This document shows, piece after piece, positions 36,241 to 44,557 of a stretch of 64,000 nucleotides of DNA. How positions within the stretch are numbered: the stretch's first letter is position 1; each line of letters starts with the position of its first letter. Source of the DNA: Halogeometricum rufum (lineage in GTDB: Archaea; Halobacteriota; Halobacteria; Halobacteriales; Haloferacaceae); contig NZ_FOYT01000006.1 in assembly GCF_900112175.1 (NCBI RefSeq), forward strand, positions 62,001 through 126,000, in the 5' to 3' direction. The notes under the pieces are model-generated. The model ran no database searches and was not told the origin of the DNA. It saw only the letters and a list, made by a program, of their open reading frames with translations. A program made the position numbers and the translations under genes.

Positions 36241-36254
36241 GTTAGGACCCTAAC
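36241..36254. repeat. Inverted repeat GTTAGG-AC-CCTAAC
   Basis: Perfect 6-bp arms separated by two bases, in AT-rich sequence about 300 bases upstream of the epimerase gene. Operator-like; no binding protein can be named. Confidence 0.4.
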
Positions 36255-36536
36255 AATTACAGTATTAGAAACGTCACAGAAATTCGGATTCAGCCGCTCG
36301 ATCGGACGGCTCCCCCCCGCTCGGCGTAAATAGAATACTACCCGCTCGTGTCGGGCAGTTAGAATAATTATAACTCTGACATAGTCCGGGGGCAGGTCCG
36401 GGGTCGACGGTATCGGCGGTCGAACGCTAACAGAAGACCGAATATCACGACACCAGCCACGACGAACTTCGGTCGAAATGTTCTCTCCAACAATTCACGA
36501 ATGTAAGACAGTATCCGAACGAATATTCAGAGGAAT

Positions 36537-36546
36537 GATTTAATAG
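36537..36546 (+). promoter_or_regulatory. TATA box of the epimerase gene
   Basis: GATTTAATAG is centred about 28 bases before the ATG at 36570; leaderless arrangement. Confidence 0.55.
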
Positions 36547-36569
36547 CTATCACTTTTCTCATTACCCAC

Positions 36570-37577
36570 ATGGACAAGCGAGTCTTCGTCACCGGAATCG
36601 CGGGATTTCTGGGTAGCCACTTGGCGGACGCGTTCATCGAGGAGGGGTACGAGGTAGCCGGCAACGACAACCTGATCGGCGGATACGAGAGCAACGTCCC
36701 CGACGAGGCGGAGTTTCACCGCATCGAGTGCCAAGACGTGGAGGCGATGAAAGAAGCGATGGGAGACGCAGACATCGTCTACCACACGGCCGCGCTCGCA
36801 CACGAGGGACTCAGCGTCTTCTCGCCGGCGTTGATCAACGACCACATCTACCAGGCGACGTCGGGAACGCTCGCTGCCGCCGCCGACTGCGACGTCGACC
36901 GGTTCATCTACTGTTCGAGCATGTCCCGGTACGGGGAGAACGAGACGCCGTTCACCGAGGAGATGGAACCGCGTCCACAAGACCCCTACGCCATAAGCAA
37001 GGTCGCTTCGGAGGACTTGACGGAACTGCTGGCCGACGTCCACGAGTTCGAGTACGTCATCGCGGTACCGCACAACATCATCGGACCCCGACAGAAGTTC
37101 AACGACCCGTTCCGCAACGTCGCTGCCATCTTCATCAACCGGATGCTCCAGGGAAAACAGCCGATAATCTACGGCGACGGCGAACAGAAGCGCTGCTTCA
37201 CCTTCATCCAAGACGACGTCCGTCCGTTGAAGAAACTCGCGCACGAGGATGCAGTCGTCGGCGAGACCATCAACATCGGACCGGACGACGAGTTCATCAC
37301 GATAAACACGCTGGCGGAGGTCATCGCCGACATCATCGATTTCGATTTAGACCCGATCTACGTCGAGGGGCGACCGCAGGAGGTCGAACTGGCGAACTGT
37401 TCGGCGGACAAGGCTCGCGACCTGCTCGGATACGAATCGCGATACACCCTCCGAGACGGACTCGAGGAGATGGTCGAGTGGGTCGAGGAAGTCGGCCCCA
37501 GAGAGTTCGAGTACCATCTCGACCTGGAGATCGTCAACGAGAAGACGCCGGAAACGTGGAAAGAGCAGATGATCTGA
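36570..37577 (+). CDS. NAD-dependent sugar epimerase/dehydratase (extended SDR)
   Basis: 335 residues. The NAD motif FVTGIAGFLGSHLADAF opens the protein. The catalytic pair is Tyr140 and Lys144 in DPYAISKVASEDLTE, with the Ser in IYCSSMSRYGE. IIYGDGEQKRCFTFIQDDV and NIGPDDEFITINTLAEVI are typical of UDP-glucose 4-epimerase-like enzymes. It should make a UDP-sugar for the neighbouring glycosyltransferase at 37685. Exact substrate (epimerase or 4,6-dehydratase) is not certain; the SSM in place of TDE favours an epimerase. Confidence 0.88.
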   Translation: MDKRVFVTGIAGFLGSHLADAFIEEGYEVAGNDNLIGGYESNVPDEAEFHRIECQDVEAMKEAMGDADIVYHTAALAHEGLSVFSPALINDHIYQATSGTLAAAADCDVDRFIYCSSMSRYGENETPFTEEMEPRPQDPYAISKVASEDLTELLADVHEFEYVIAVPHNIIGPRQKFNDPFRNVAAIFINRMLQGKQPIIYGDGEQKRCFTFIQDDVRPLKKLAHEDAVVGETINIGPDDEFITINTLAEVIADIIDFDLDPIYVEGRPQEVELANCSADKARDLLGYESRYTLRDGLEEMVEWVEEVGPREFEYHLDLEIVNEKTPETWKEQMI

Positions 37578-37684
37578 GATGTCCACTGCGCTCGACCGTT
37601 CGCAGTACGGACGCTTCGTACGGGTGATGTGAGTGGGGGATCGGTCGGCCGAATCGAACGGAGACAACGGGGTTGACACCGAAG

Positions 37685-38995
37685 ATGGAACCAAGCACGC
37701 CAGTGGAAGTCGAGATACTGAACTGTGATAAGCCGGCAATCGGCGTCGTCGCGACCGAAGACAGTGGAGATGCCATCGCACGCATCGCTCTCCGCGCGAA
37801 CCGACGGGGGTACTCACTCCTCGTTGCCTACCAGGGAGAGTCCGAACCGGAGTCGGTGGAAATCGCCCGGGAAGCGTCTGCCATCGTCGTATCGGCGACC
37901 GACTCTGATTTCGTGGACGACATCGGCGAGTACTACCTCTCGGAGACCGCTCAAGAACTCGGCTTCCCGGGAGTCGTACTTCACGAGAACCACGACGAGT
38001 ACGTCGACTACGACGCCATCCGTCAGTCCGAACGAACCGCAACTGAGGGATTCTACGCGATTCGCTCGCCCACCCGTTCGGATCGCAGCCAGGCGTGTGA
38101 GATACTAGCCGGCATCCCTGCGTACAACGAAGGTCGGAAGATACACGAGGTCGTCACCGAGACGCGAAAGTACGCAGACGCGACCGTCGTCGTCGACGAC
38201 GGGAGTGCAGACGATACGGCTGACCTGGCTCGACGCGCCGGTGCAGTCGTCGTCGAGCACGAACGGAACCGGGGCTACGGTGCAGCGCTGCAGACGCTGT
38301 TCAAAGAGGCCGACAGACGGAACGCCGACCACCTCGTCATCCTCGACGGCGACGGACAGCACGACCCGTCGGACATCCACAAACTCGTCGACCGGCAGCG
38401 GACCACCGGAGCAGAACTGGTCGTCGGAGACCGGTTCGGCGACGGTGCAGAGAGTGAAGTGCCCCTGTATCGACGTTTCGGCCTCACTGTGGTCAACGTC
38501 CTTACGAACCTCAGCATGGGCGTCGTCCGGTCGGACGCGTGGGTGGCCGACACGCAGAACGGATTCCGAGCGTACGACCGGCAGGCGATTCGGACGCTGG
38601 CGACGGCCGACAGCCTCGGTGAACACATGAACGCCAGTACCGACATCTTGCACCACGCCCACAACCACAAGTACGATATCGAGGAAGTCGGAACGACAGT
38701 CCGATACGACATCGAGAACGCCAGCACGCACAATCCGGTCAAACACGGCGCCATCATCGTGAGCAACCTGCTGCGAACGGTGGAGCGGAAGCATCCCGTA
38801 CTGGTCCTCGGAATGCCGGGGTTCCTCAGTACGTTCGTCGGTCTGGGAATCGCTTACTGGACGATTTCGTCGTACATCCAGACGAACGAGTTCTCTCTGG
38901 GGTTCGCGATGGTCGCCTCGTTCACGACGCTCGTCGGCGTGTTCGCCTGTTTCTCGGCTATCATCCTCCACTCGTTGCAGACGCACTACGGGTGA
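37685..38995 (+). CDS. Family 2 glycosyltransferase with extra N-terminal domain
   Basis: 436 residues from ATG at 37685; a TTG at 37673 is possible but less likely. Residues 1 to about 125 form an alpha/beta domain with no family I recognise (AIGVVATEDSGDAIARIALR, then VVLHENHDEY). The GT-A domain follows: ILAGIPAYNEGRKIHEVV, VVVDDGSADDTADLA, ILDGDGQHDPSDI (DxD) and VADTQNGFRAYDRQA, as in dolichol-phosphate-mannose synthases. Two C-terminal helices (about 380-398, 403-428) anchor it. It likely makes a polyprenyl-phosphate sugar. About 100 bases follow the epimerase stop. Confidence 0.87.
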   Translation: MEPSTPVEVEILNCDKPAIGVVATEDSGDAIARIALRANRRGYSLLVAYQGESEPESVEIAREASAIVVSATDSDFVDDIGEYYLSETAQELGFPGVVLHENHDEYVDYDAIRQSERTATEGFYAIRSPTRSDRSQACEILAGIPAYNEGRKIHEVVTETRKYADATVVVDDGSADDTADLARRAGAVVVEHERNRGYGAALQTLFKEADRRNADHLVILDGDGQHDPSDIHKLVDRQRTTGAELVVGDRFGDGAESEVPLYRRFGLTVVNVLTNLSMGVVRSDAWVADTQNGFRAYDRQAIRTLATADSLGEHMNASTDILHHAHNHKYDIEEVGTTVRYDIENASTHNPVKHGAIIVSNLLRTVERKHPVLVLGMPGFLSTFVGLGIAYWTISSYIQTNEFSLGFAMVASFTTLVGVFACFSAIILHSLQTHYG

Positions 38996-39040
38996 TACCG
39001 CCCGCGGGGGGGTCGGTGCCGAGGCGATTCCGGACTCGGT

Positions 39041-39925
39041 TCACGGGAGCGCGTTCGACAACCGCCCGGCGACGTCGGACGCCAGCGCCTCCGACGCCGC
39101 GACGACGACGTCGTGCGGTTTTCCGTCGGCGAACCCGATTCGTTGGGTCCGAAGCGAGTCGCCGTTCCAGTCGGTGACGGTGCCGCCCGCCTCCCTCACG
39201 AGACGGAACGCGCCGGCGAGTTCCTCGGCCGTCGCCCGCTTGCCCTCGTGGAGGTGACAGTAGTCGCCGGAGACGGCGACGTCGTACGCTCCGCGGGCGA
39301 CGAGCGCCGAGTGGTGTCCGAGGCTCCGGTAGTCGCCGGGGTAGCCCAGACGCCAGAGCACGGACGCGAGTTCCGGTCGCTCCGCGAGCATGTACTGGTC
39401 GACGAGAACGTTAGGTGGCGTCCCGTCCGCGGACGTTCGCCCCGTCGTCTCGAGGCGCGTCCGCCGGTCGTCGCCGTCGGTCGCCCACCGTCTCGTGAGG
39501 AAGGCCCCCTCGTCGCGGTACGCTTCGTACAGGTCGCCCGTCGGGAGGACGAGGTAGCCCATCGCGGCGACGTCGCCGAAGGTCGGGTCGGGGTCGTCGC
39601 AGACGGCGACGACCGGTCCGAACGGCAGTTCGCCGACGCCGTTCGCCAGGTTCGCCGTCCCGTCGACTTCGTCGACGATGGCGAGGTAGTCGGCGTCCGC
39701 CGTCGTCGACTCGGTCTGTTCCTCCGTGAGGACGGCGTACCGTGCCGACTGGTCGGCGAAGAACCGTTCGAAGCGCTCGGTGAGCGACCGATCGAACGCG
39801 GTCGTGAAGTCGGCGTCCGCCGTCGGGACGGCCCGCCGGTCGTCGTCCGAGAGTTCCGCGAACGCCGCGTCCGCCCGTCGGAGTGCGCCGCGAACGACCG
39901 ACCGAAATCGCTCTTGTTCGCTCAT
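39041..39925 (-). CDS. Inositol-monophosphatase-family protein
   Basis: 294 residues from ATG at 39925; a longer frame to 40045 is basic and unlike the family. The metal site shows as DEVDGT (85-90) where most members have DPIDGT, preceded by LTEEQTES where members have a GEE motif. The C-terminal GDYCHLHEGKRATAEELAG and REAGGTVTDWNGD match the WDxAAxxLIxxEAGG region loosely (His in place of Trp-Asp). It could dephosphorylate inositol phosphate, fructose bisphosphate or a sugar phosphate; deviation from consensus makes the activity uncertain. Confidence 0.78.
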   Translation of the reverse strand: MSEQERFRSVVRGALRRADAAFAELSDDDRRAVPTADADFTTAFDRSLTERFERFFADQSARYAVLTEEQTESTTADADYLAIVDEVDGTANLANGVGELPFGPVVAVCDDPDPTFGDVAAMGYLVLPTGDLYEAYRDEGAFLTRRWATDGDDRRTRLETTGRTSADGTPPNVLVDQYMLAERPELASVLWRLGYPGDYRSLGHHSALVARGAYDVAVSGDYCHLHEGKRATAEELAGAFRLVREAGGTVTDWNGDSLRTQRIGFADGKPHDVVVAASEALASDVAGRLSNALP

Positions 39926-40095
39926 CTCGGTTCCGGATTGGCGGCGCTGCCGCGTAGTAGTGTCGGTCGGCCGGGGTCGAACGACCCGATTCCCGCCACC
40001 GTCCTCGCCGGTGACCGAGGCCAGACGCCGGAGCGTCCGGCCCACGAGCGGCGGCCCGCGACCGACGAGGAGACAGCGCCGACCCCGCGCTATCC

Positions 40096-40123
40096 ACTTT
40101 GCTTTATTGGGCTAAAACAAAGT
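40096..40123. repeat. 28-bp imperfect palindrome
   Basis: Arms ACTTTGcTTTA and TAAAaCAAAGT pair with one mismatch around a six-base centre (TTGGGC). It is operator-like and lies about 170 bases upstream of the phosphatase-like gene (minus strand), and about 180 bases past the dabA stop. Confidence 0.5.
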
Positions 40124-40191
40124 TCTTGCTCGAACGGCTCATCCGCCGAATGTAGCCAGCAGAGGCCGAGAAGCGTCCAAATAGCCACTCA

Positions 40192-40217
40192 TATATCAAA
40201 TAGCGCTATATCAAATA
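40192..40217. repeat. Direct repeat TATATCAAATA x2
   Basis: Two exact 11-bp copies separated by GCGC, 15-bp period; a third partial copy (CCAAATA) lies at about 40178-40184. On the minus strand they read TATTTGATATA, so they could act as T-rich termination sites for dabA or as TATA/operator elements. Confidence 0.45.
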
Positions 40218-40302
40218 CCGCCGAGCCGTCCACCAGCGAGTCAGTTCGGGTTCCGGGCGCCAGAACGGCCTCGGGGAGGAGTCCGAGACGAGTACGGACC
40301 GC

Positions 40303-42708
40303 TCAGTCGTCGGCGACAGCGGGTGCGTTCGACGCCTCGGGGTGTGCTTCGACCGGGTCGGACTCCGGTATCCACTCGAGGTCCGCCTCGTAGCGGAACG
40401 CGCGGTGGTCCTGAGTGGGGTCGACGACCGTCAGCGAGAGCCAGTCGTTGTCCAGCAGTTGGGCCAACTCGCCGTGGTCGGCCAGGACGGCGGTGACGCG
40501 TTCGACCGGCGCGTGGACGACCGTCGAGAGGCGGAGCGGCTGGTGGTACGGTTCGTCGTCGGCGAGCATCAGCGACTGGAGGGGGAGGCCGGTCATCAGG
40601 TCGCCGCCGTTGCCCTGGTAGACACCGACGTTACCGACGGGGTTCTGGGTCACCTTCGAGCCGCTCCCGTAGACGGCGTTGTCGACCGTCGAGAAGTAGT
40701 ACTGGGCGTTGATCCACTGGGTGACGACCATCGGGCCCGTGAGTATCGCTTCGAGTGCGTCGCCGTCGGGGTCCGTCGACCAGTCGTACGAGTGGAGGAA
40801 GGCGCGGCCGTCGAGGTCGAGACCGCTGGTCAGTTCGCGGGGGCCGACGACGAAGCCGGCGTTGCCCGCCAGCCCCCACTCGGGACGCGTCTCGGCCCAG
40901 TCGGCGGCGCGGCGTTCCGTCTCGCCGACGCCCGTCGAACCGTCGGCGCCCATCGACGCGGCGCGCTCGGCGGCCGCATTCTCGCGGGCGGTCGCGAGGT
41001 CCGCGCGCAACCGGTCGAGGTCGTCCGCGTGGCTCTCGGGGACGTCCTCGGCGAACAGTTCCACTTCGTCGGTCGTCGTGTTGTGCTGACCGGCGACGAA
41101 GACCGTGTCCTCGGGGATTTCGAACCCGCGGTCGCGGAGTTCGCTCTTGACGGCCTCGTCGTTACAGATGGACGCGAGGGCGCGAGCGCTCGGGCCGCCG
41201 GGGTTCCCGGCACAGGCACCGCAGTCCAGACTCGCGTCGTAGGGGTTGTTGGTCGTCTCGCTCGCGTGACCCGCGAAGACGACGAGGCGGCCGAACGTCT
41301 CCCACCCCATCAGCTCGAAGGCGGTGGCGGCGTACTCAACGCGCTCCTCGCGAGTCAGTCCCACCGGACGGTCGCCGACGTAAGAGTGCTGGTGGTCGAC
41401 GAGTTGCTCGCAGAACTCGTGGGTGTCGGGCACCGCGTCGTCGGCGGTGTCGAGCAGGTCGAAGACGCGGTCGGGAACGAGCGTCCGGGCCGCGAGCGCC
41501 AGACCGTACCCGCTACCGGCGCTCTCGACGAAGCCGAAGGCGGTGGCCGGGTTCGTCTTCACCGTCTCGACCACCTCGCTCGCGGCCTCGCGGAGGCGCG
41601 TCCAGCGGTCGTGTCTCGCGCGCGTCTCCCTGTCGACGGGGACCTCGGAGATGCGGTGCTGCGGGTCGAGAATCGGCGGACAGGCGTCGACCAACACCTC
41701 GGAATCGTACCCCTGATACTCCATGGGGATGCCGAAGAAGCCGGCGTAGCCGTGCGTCTCGTAGTCGCCGGCCGCCTCGACGTGACGGCGGATGATCTCC
41801 GACCGCGTGTCGATGCAGAAGACCAGTTGCGCGTCCGGGCGACCGCTGGGTTCGGCGTCGTCGAGCGCCTCGCTCTCGGCGGCGACGCGCTCGACGACCT
41901 GACGGCGATAACTCGCCTCCCACGCGCTCAGGAACGCGTCGGCGAGTTCGTCTGCCGCCTCGGCTTCGGTGCTGTCGGGACCGGTCGACGGCCCGATGTC
42001 GACGCCGAAGCTCTCGGAGAGGGCGAGGCGAACCGCGAGGTAGCCCTCCAGCGTGACGGGGTACGTCGACTGCCACGCGCCGTCGTCGGCGGCGCGCTGT
42101 TTGACGAAGCCGGCCCAGCCGGGGAGCGCGGCGAACTGCTCCTCGAAGATGGGCACCCACTGGCTCTCGGGATACGGCTCCAGCACGGACGCGATGGCTT
42201 CGCGTGGCGACTCCGGTAGGTCGGCGGCGACCCCGTCGTCGGGAATCTGACCGTCGTGCGCGGCCACCGACCGGAAGGCGTCGTAGAACCCGTCCTCGCG
42301 GTTCGGCATCGACCACTGCGCCTGCCCTTCGTCGAGGAACGCCGACAGCCACTTCGTCAGCACGTGGTCGACCAGTTCGGCGTCGGTGTTCGGGGGCTCC
42401 GACTCGACGCTCGTGTCCATGCGTTCCAGCAGGGTCTCGGGGTCGTTCTCGTACCCGCGCTCGGCCAGTTCGGACGCGAGTATCTCGGGCTCGATCTGCC
42501 CGTCGTCGAGGGCCGCCCGGAACGTCTCCGGGCGCGGATAGCCGCGGCCGCCGAGGAGGTCCGCGGCCTGCGTGACGGCCTCGCCGAACGGTACGTCCTC
42601 GAACCCCGAGAGCGGGTTGGCCGTCACGAACGAGTGGATCGGCCAGACCGACCCGACGGTGGTCGCTGCCTTGTCGATGCTGTCTTCGACGGTGTGTTCA
42701 GTGCTCAT
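40303..42708 (-). CDS. dabA: DabA, zinc-dependent inorganic-carbon transporter subunit (DUF2309)
   Basis: 801 residues, the full length of the DUF2309/UPF0753 family. In characterised DABs this cytoplasmic subunit has a beta-carbonic-anhydrase-like zinc site; the matching residues are Cys298 and Asp300 in LVFCIDTRSE, His481 in VFAGHASETTNN, and Cys496/Cys499 in LDCGACAG. The N-terminus IHSFVTANPLSGFEDVPFGE is also typical. With DabB it is thought to couple cation flow to CO2 hydration and bicarbonate accumulation. Its start overlaps the end of dabB by 11 bases, so both are one operon. Confidence 0.93.
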   Translation of the reverse strand: MSTEHTVEDSIDKAATTVGSVWPIHSFVTANPLSGFEDVPFGEAVTQAADLLGGRGYPRPETFRAALDDGQIEPEILASELAERGYENDPETLLERMDTSVESEPPNTDAELVDHVLTKWLSAFLDEGQAQWSMPNREDGFYDAFRSVAAHDGQIPDDGVAADLPESPREAIASVLEPYPESQWVPIFEEQFAALPGWAGFVKQRAADDGAWQSTYPVTLEGYLAVRLALSESFGVDIGPSTGPDSTEAEAADELADAFLSAWEASYRRQVVERVAAESEALDDAEPSGRPDAQLVFCIDTRSEIIRRHVEAAGDYETHGYAGFFGIPMEYQGYDSEVLVDACPPILDPQHRISEVPVDRETRARHDRWTRLREAASEVVETVKTNPATAFGFVESAGSGYGLALAARTLVPDRVFDLLDTADDAVPDTHEFCEQLVDHQHSYVGDRPVGLTREERVEYAATAFELMGWETFGRLVVFAGHASETTNNPYDASLDCGACAGNPGGPSARALASICNDEAVKSELRDRGFEIPEDTVFVAGQHNTTTDEVELFAEDVPESHADDLDRLRADLATARENAAAERAASMGADGSTGVGETERRAADWAETRPEWGLAGNAGFVVGPRELTSGLDLDGRAFLHSYDWSTDPDGDALEAILTGPMVVTQWINAQYYFSTVDNAVYGSGSKVTQNPVGNVGVYQGNGGDLMTGLPLQSLMLADDEPYHQPLRLSTVVHAPVERVTAVLADHGELAQLLDNDWLSLTVVDPTQDHRAFRYEADLEWIPESDPVEAHPEASNAPAVADD

Positions 42709-44194
42709 TGTATTCCTCCGCGGCGGTCAGCACGGTACCGGAAGCCGGTTGGCTCGCGTTCAACAGCGCGACGTAGAGACGGTGACTGCGCTCGTGGACG
42801 CCGGCCGCTATCGCGACGTAAGCGGCGAGGAAGACGACGGCGACGGCCCCGTGGAGCGCGGTCAGTTCGGTCGGGGCCGCGACGACGGGAAGCCCGGACA
42901 GGACGCCCGAGATAGCCTCGTAGACGAGCGCGTAGACGGTGATGGCCGGGACGAAGACGAGTGGGACCGCGCCGTAGCGAGCCGTCGCCGAGAGCGAGGT
43001 GTGCTCGACGGCGCTGCGGGCCGCGTGCAGCGTCGTGAGCACGACGAACGACACGAGCAGGAGCCCGCTGTCGCCGGTCGTACCCTTCCCGGTGAGGACG
43101 GCGAACAGCCAGCCGCCCGCGAGACCGGTCACCAGGACGACTGCGGCGCCTGCGACGCTCGTCCCGCGGGTCTCGCTCTCGGTCGGACTGGTGCGCTCGA
43201 CCCGTCCGCCCGCGCCGAGGAAGTGATACGCCTTGTAGAAGCCGTGCAGGACGAGGTGGGTGACGGCGGCCCCGAAGAAACCGAGGCCCGCCTGCATGAT
43301 CATGAAGCCCATCTGTCCGACCGTCGAACAGCCCAGTTCGGTCTTGACGTCGGACTGGACGGCTTTGAGCAGCTTTCCGAGCAGGGCGCTCGTCGCACCG
43401 ACGACCACGATGGCGAGCATCAGGGTGGCGTCGACGGTCACGACCGGAGCGAAACGGGTCAGCAGGATGCCGCCGGCGTTGACGAACCCGGCGTGCATCA
43501 GCGCCGACGCGGGCGTCGGGGCGGTCATCGAGGAGAGCAGCCAACCGTGGAACGGGACGAGCGCGGACTGGATCATCGCCGCGAGGACGAGGGCGGCCGC
43601 GGCGACCATCCACACCGGTCCGCCGAGACCGTCGGCGGCGGCCGCGACACCCGAGACGGTCGTCGCACCGGTCGTCCACCACAGCGCCGTCAGTGAGACG
43701 CCGAGGAGCGCGCTGCTGGCGAGGAAGTATCTCCGAGCGACGCTCGCGGCGGCCCGTGCCTGCCTCCAGCCGTCGACGGTACCGACGAGTTTCGCCATCA
43801 CCAGCCCCATCGTCAGCCACAGGGAGGCGAACAGGGCGAGGTGGTCGGCGGCCACGAGGCCCATCACGGTGACCGTGAAGCCGAACACGGCGAGGAAGAA
43901 GCCGGTCTCGTGAGCGCTACCGGCCATGTAACGGCGCGAGTAACTGTGAACGATACCGCTGAAGAACGTGACGACCACCCACATCAGGACGGTCAGGCCG
44001 TCGACGGCGACCACGCCGGGAATCTCCCAGACGCCGCCGGTCCGGACTCGGACGACGAGGGCGACGACACTCGCCGCGAACAGCGACCACACGAGCCACG
44101 TCAGTGCAGCGGACACGGACGGCGACTGCACCGTCGTGTCCGGGAGCGCTCCGACCGTCTGTTTCGAGGTGCGTCCTGACATCGTTCGACTCAT
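42698..44194 (-). CDS. dabB: DabB, NuoL/MrpA-like proton-conducting subunit
   Basis: 498 residues; ATG at 44182 is an alternative start. About 13 membrane helices with the proton-transporter core of complex I antiporter subunits: FFSGIVHSYSRRYMAG, AAMIQSALVPFHGWLLSSMT, PTPASALMHAGFVNAGGILL and GCSTVGQMGFMIMQAGLGF. Its pairing with dabA separates it from true Nuo or Mrp subunits, and no other complex I gene is near. It is the membrane partner that powers DabA. Upstream lies a 363-base gap with an inverted repeat. Confidence 0.92.
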   Translation of the reverse strand: MSRTMSGRTSKQTVGALPDTTVQSPSVSAALTWLVWSLFAASVVALVVRVRTGGVWEIPGVVAVDGLTVLMWVVVTFFSGIVHSYSRRYMAGSAHETGFFLAVFGFTVTVMGLVAADHLALFASLWLTMGLVMAKLVGTVDGWRQARAAASVARRYFLASSALLGVSLTALWWTTGATTVSGVAAAADGLGGPVWMVAAAALVLAAMIQSALVPFHGWLLSSMTAPTPASALMHAGFVNAGGILLTRFAPVVTVDATLMLAIVVVGATSALLGKLLKAVQSDVKTELGCSTVGQMGFMIMQAGLGFFGAAVTHLVLHGFYKAYHFLGAGGRVERTSPTESETRGTSVAGAAVVLVTGLAGGWLFAVLTGKGTTGDSGLLLVSFVVLTTLHAARSAVEHTSLSATARYGAVPLVFVPAITVYALVYEAISGVLSGLPVVAAPTELTALHGAVAVVFLAAYVAIAAGVHERSHRLYVALLNASQPASGTVLTAAEEYNEH

Positions 44195-44557
44195 CGTACG
44201 ACCCGTCCCGGCGACCGAGGCGAACTCGGAATCCGTTTTTGGTCGTTCTTACCCCATATCGAGAACGAAATGACTATTAAATCTATCTATATTCCCAAAT
44301 CGTTCGTTCAAAGGACATTATAGAACGTTATGGTTATTCGAGCCTGCGGTCTGACGCTCGGTGGCGGGGTCGAATTGGGGAGCCTCACGGTCCGTCCGTC
44401 CCTTCGAGTTCGTCGCGAGGCGTGCCGTACGCCCAGACGCGGCGGTCCCGGTCGTCGTTCTCTGTGCCGGATTCGGCTTCGAACCGGTGCGTCGGTACCG
44501 AAGCGTTCGATATACTCGTTCAGGAAACCATATCGTGATCTAGTCCCGAGTACCGGC
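44195..44557. promoter_or_regulatory. Divergent control region of dabBA and the amidohydrolase gene
   Basis: Gene-free. TCGTTCT and AGAACGA form an inverted repeat with a 12-base spacer at 44243-44268, about 50 bases before the dabB start. On the minus strand a GATTTAATAG box lies near 44272-44281. Toward the amidohydrolase, ACCATATCG near 44528-44536 sits about 26 bases before the ATG at 44558. The inverted repeat could bind a regulator of carbon uptake; inference only. Confidence 0.5.

Larger units (their letters stand above)
35689..36569. other. 880-base gene-free, AT-richer region with inverted repeats
   Basis: No convincing gene on either strand; the only small frame (35846-36034, minus) reads as random basic sequence. 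The right two thirds are clearly less GC-rich than the genes. It contains tandem hairpins at 35888-35926, an inverted repeat GGTGA-TT-TCACC at 36102-36113 next to a TTAAAAC box, another GTTAGG-AC-CCTAAC at 36241-36254, and the promoter of the epimerase gene at its right end. It may hold a regulatory RNA or the remains of a small palindrome-ended element. No transposase remnant seen. Confidence 0.6.
39926..40302. other. Gap with a 28-bp palindrome and AT-rich direct repeats
   Basis: No gene between the phosphatase-like gene and dabA. It contains a long imperfect palindrome at 40096-40123 and AT-rich direct repeats at 40192-40217. The AT-rich part could serve as the dabA terminator or as regulator sites for the phosphatase-like gene. 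Confidence 0.55.

Noticed and set aside
37629-37676. 15-codon GTG frame ending at a TTGA before the glycosyltransferase at 37685
   Set aside because: It would overlap only the unlikely TTG start at 37673 and not the ATG at 37685; chance is sufficient.
40342-42219. Long open frame opposite dabA (625 codons)
   Set aside because: It is the antisense shadow of a conserved gene; GC-rich codon bias keeps the opposite strand open. No domain or promoter supports it.
42698-44194. Possibility that this is a NuoL or Mrp antiporter subunit
   Set aside because: No other complex I or Mrp gene is nearby and it overlaps dabA, so DabB is the better name.
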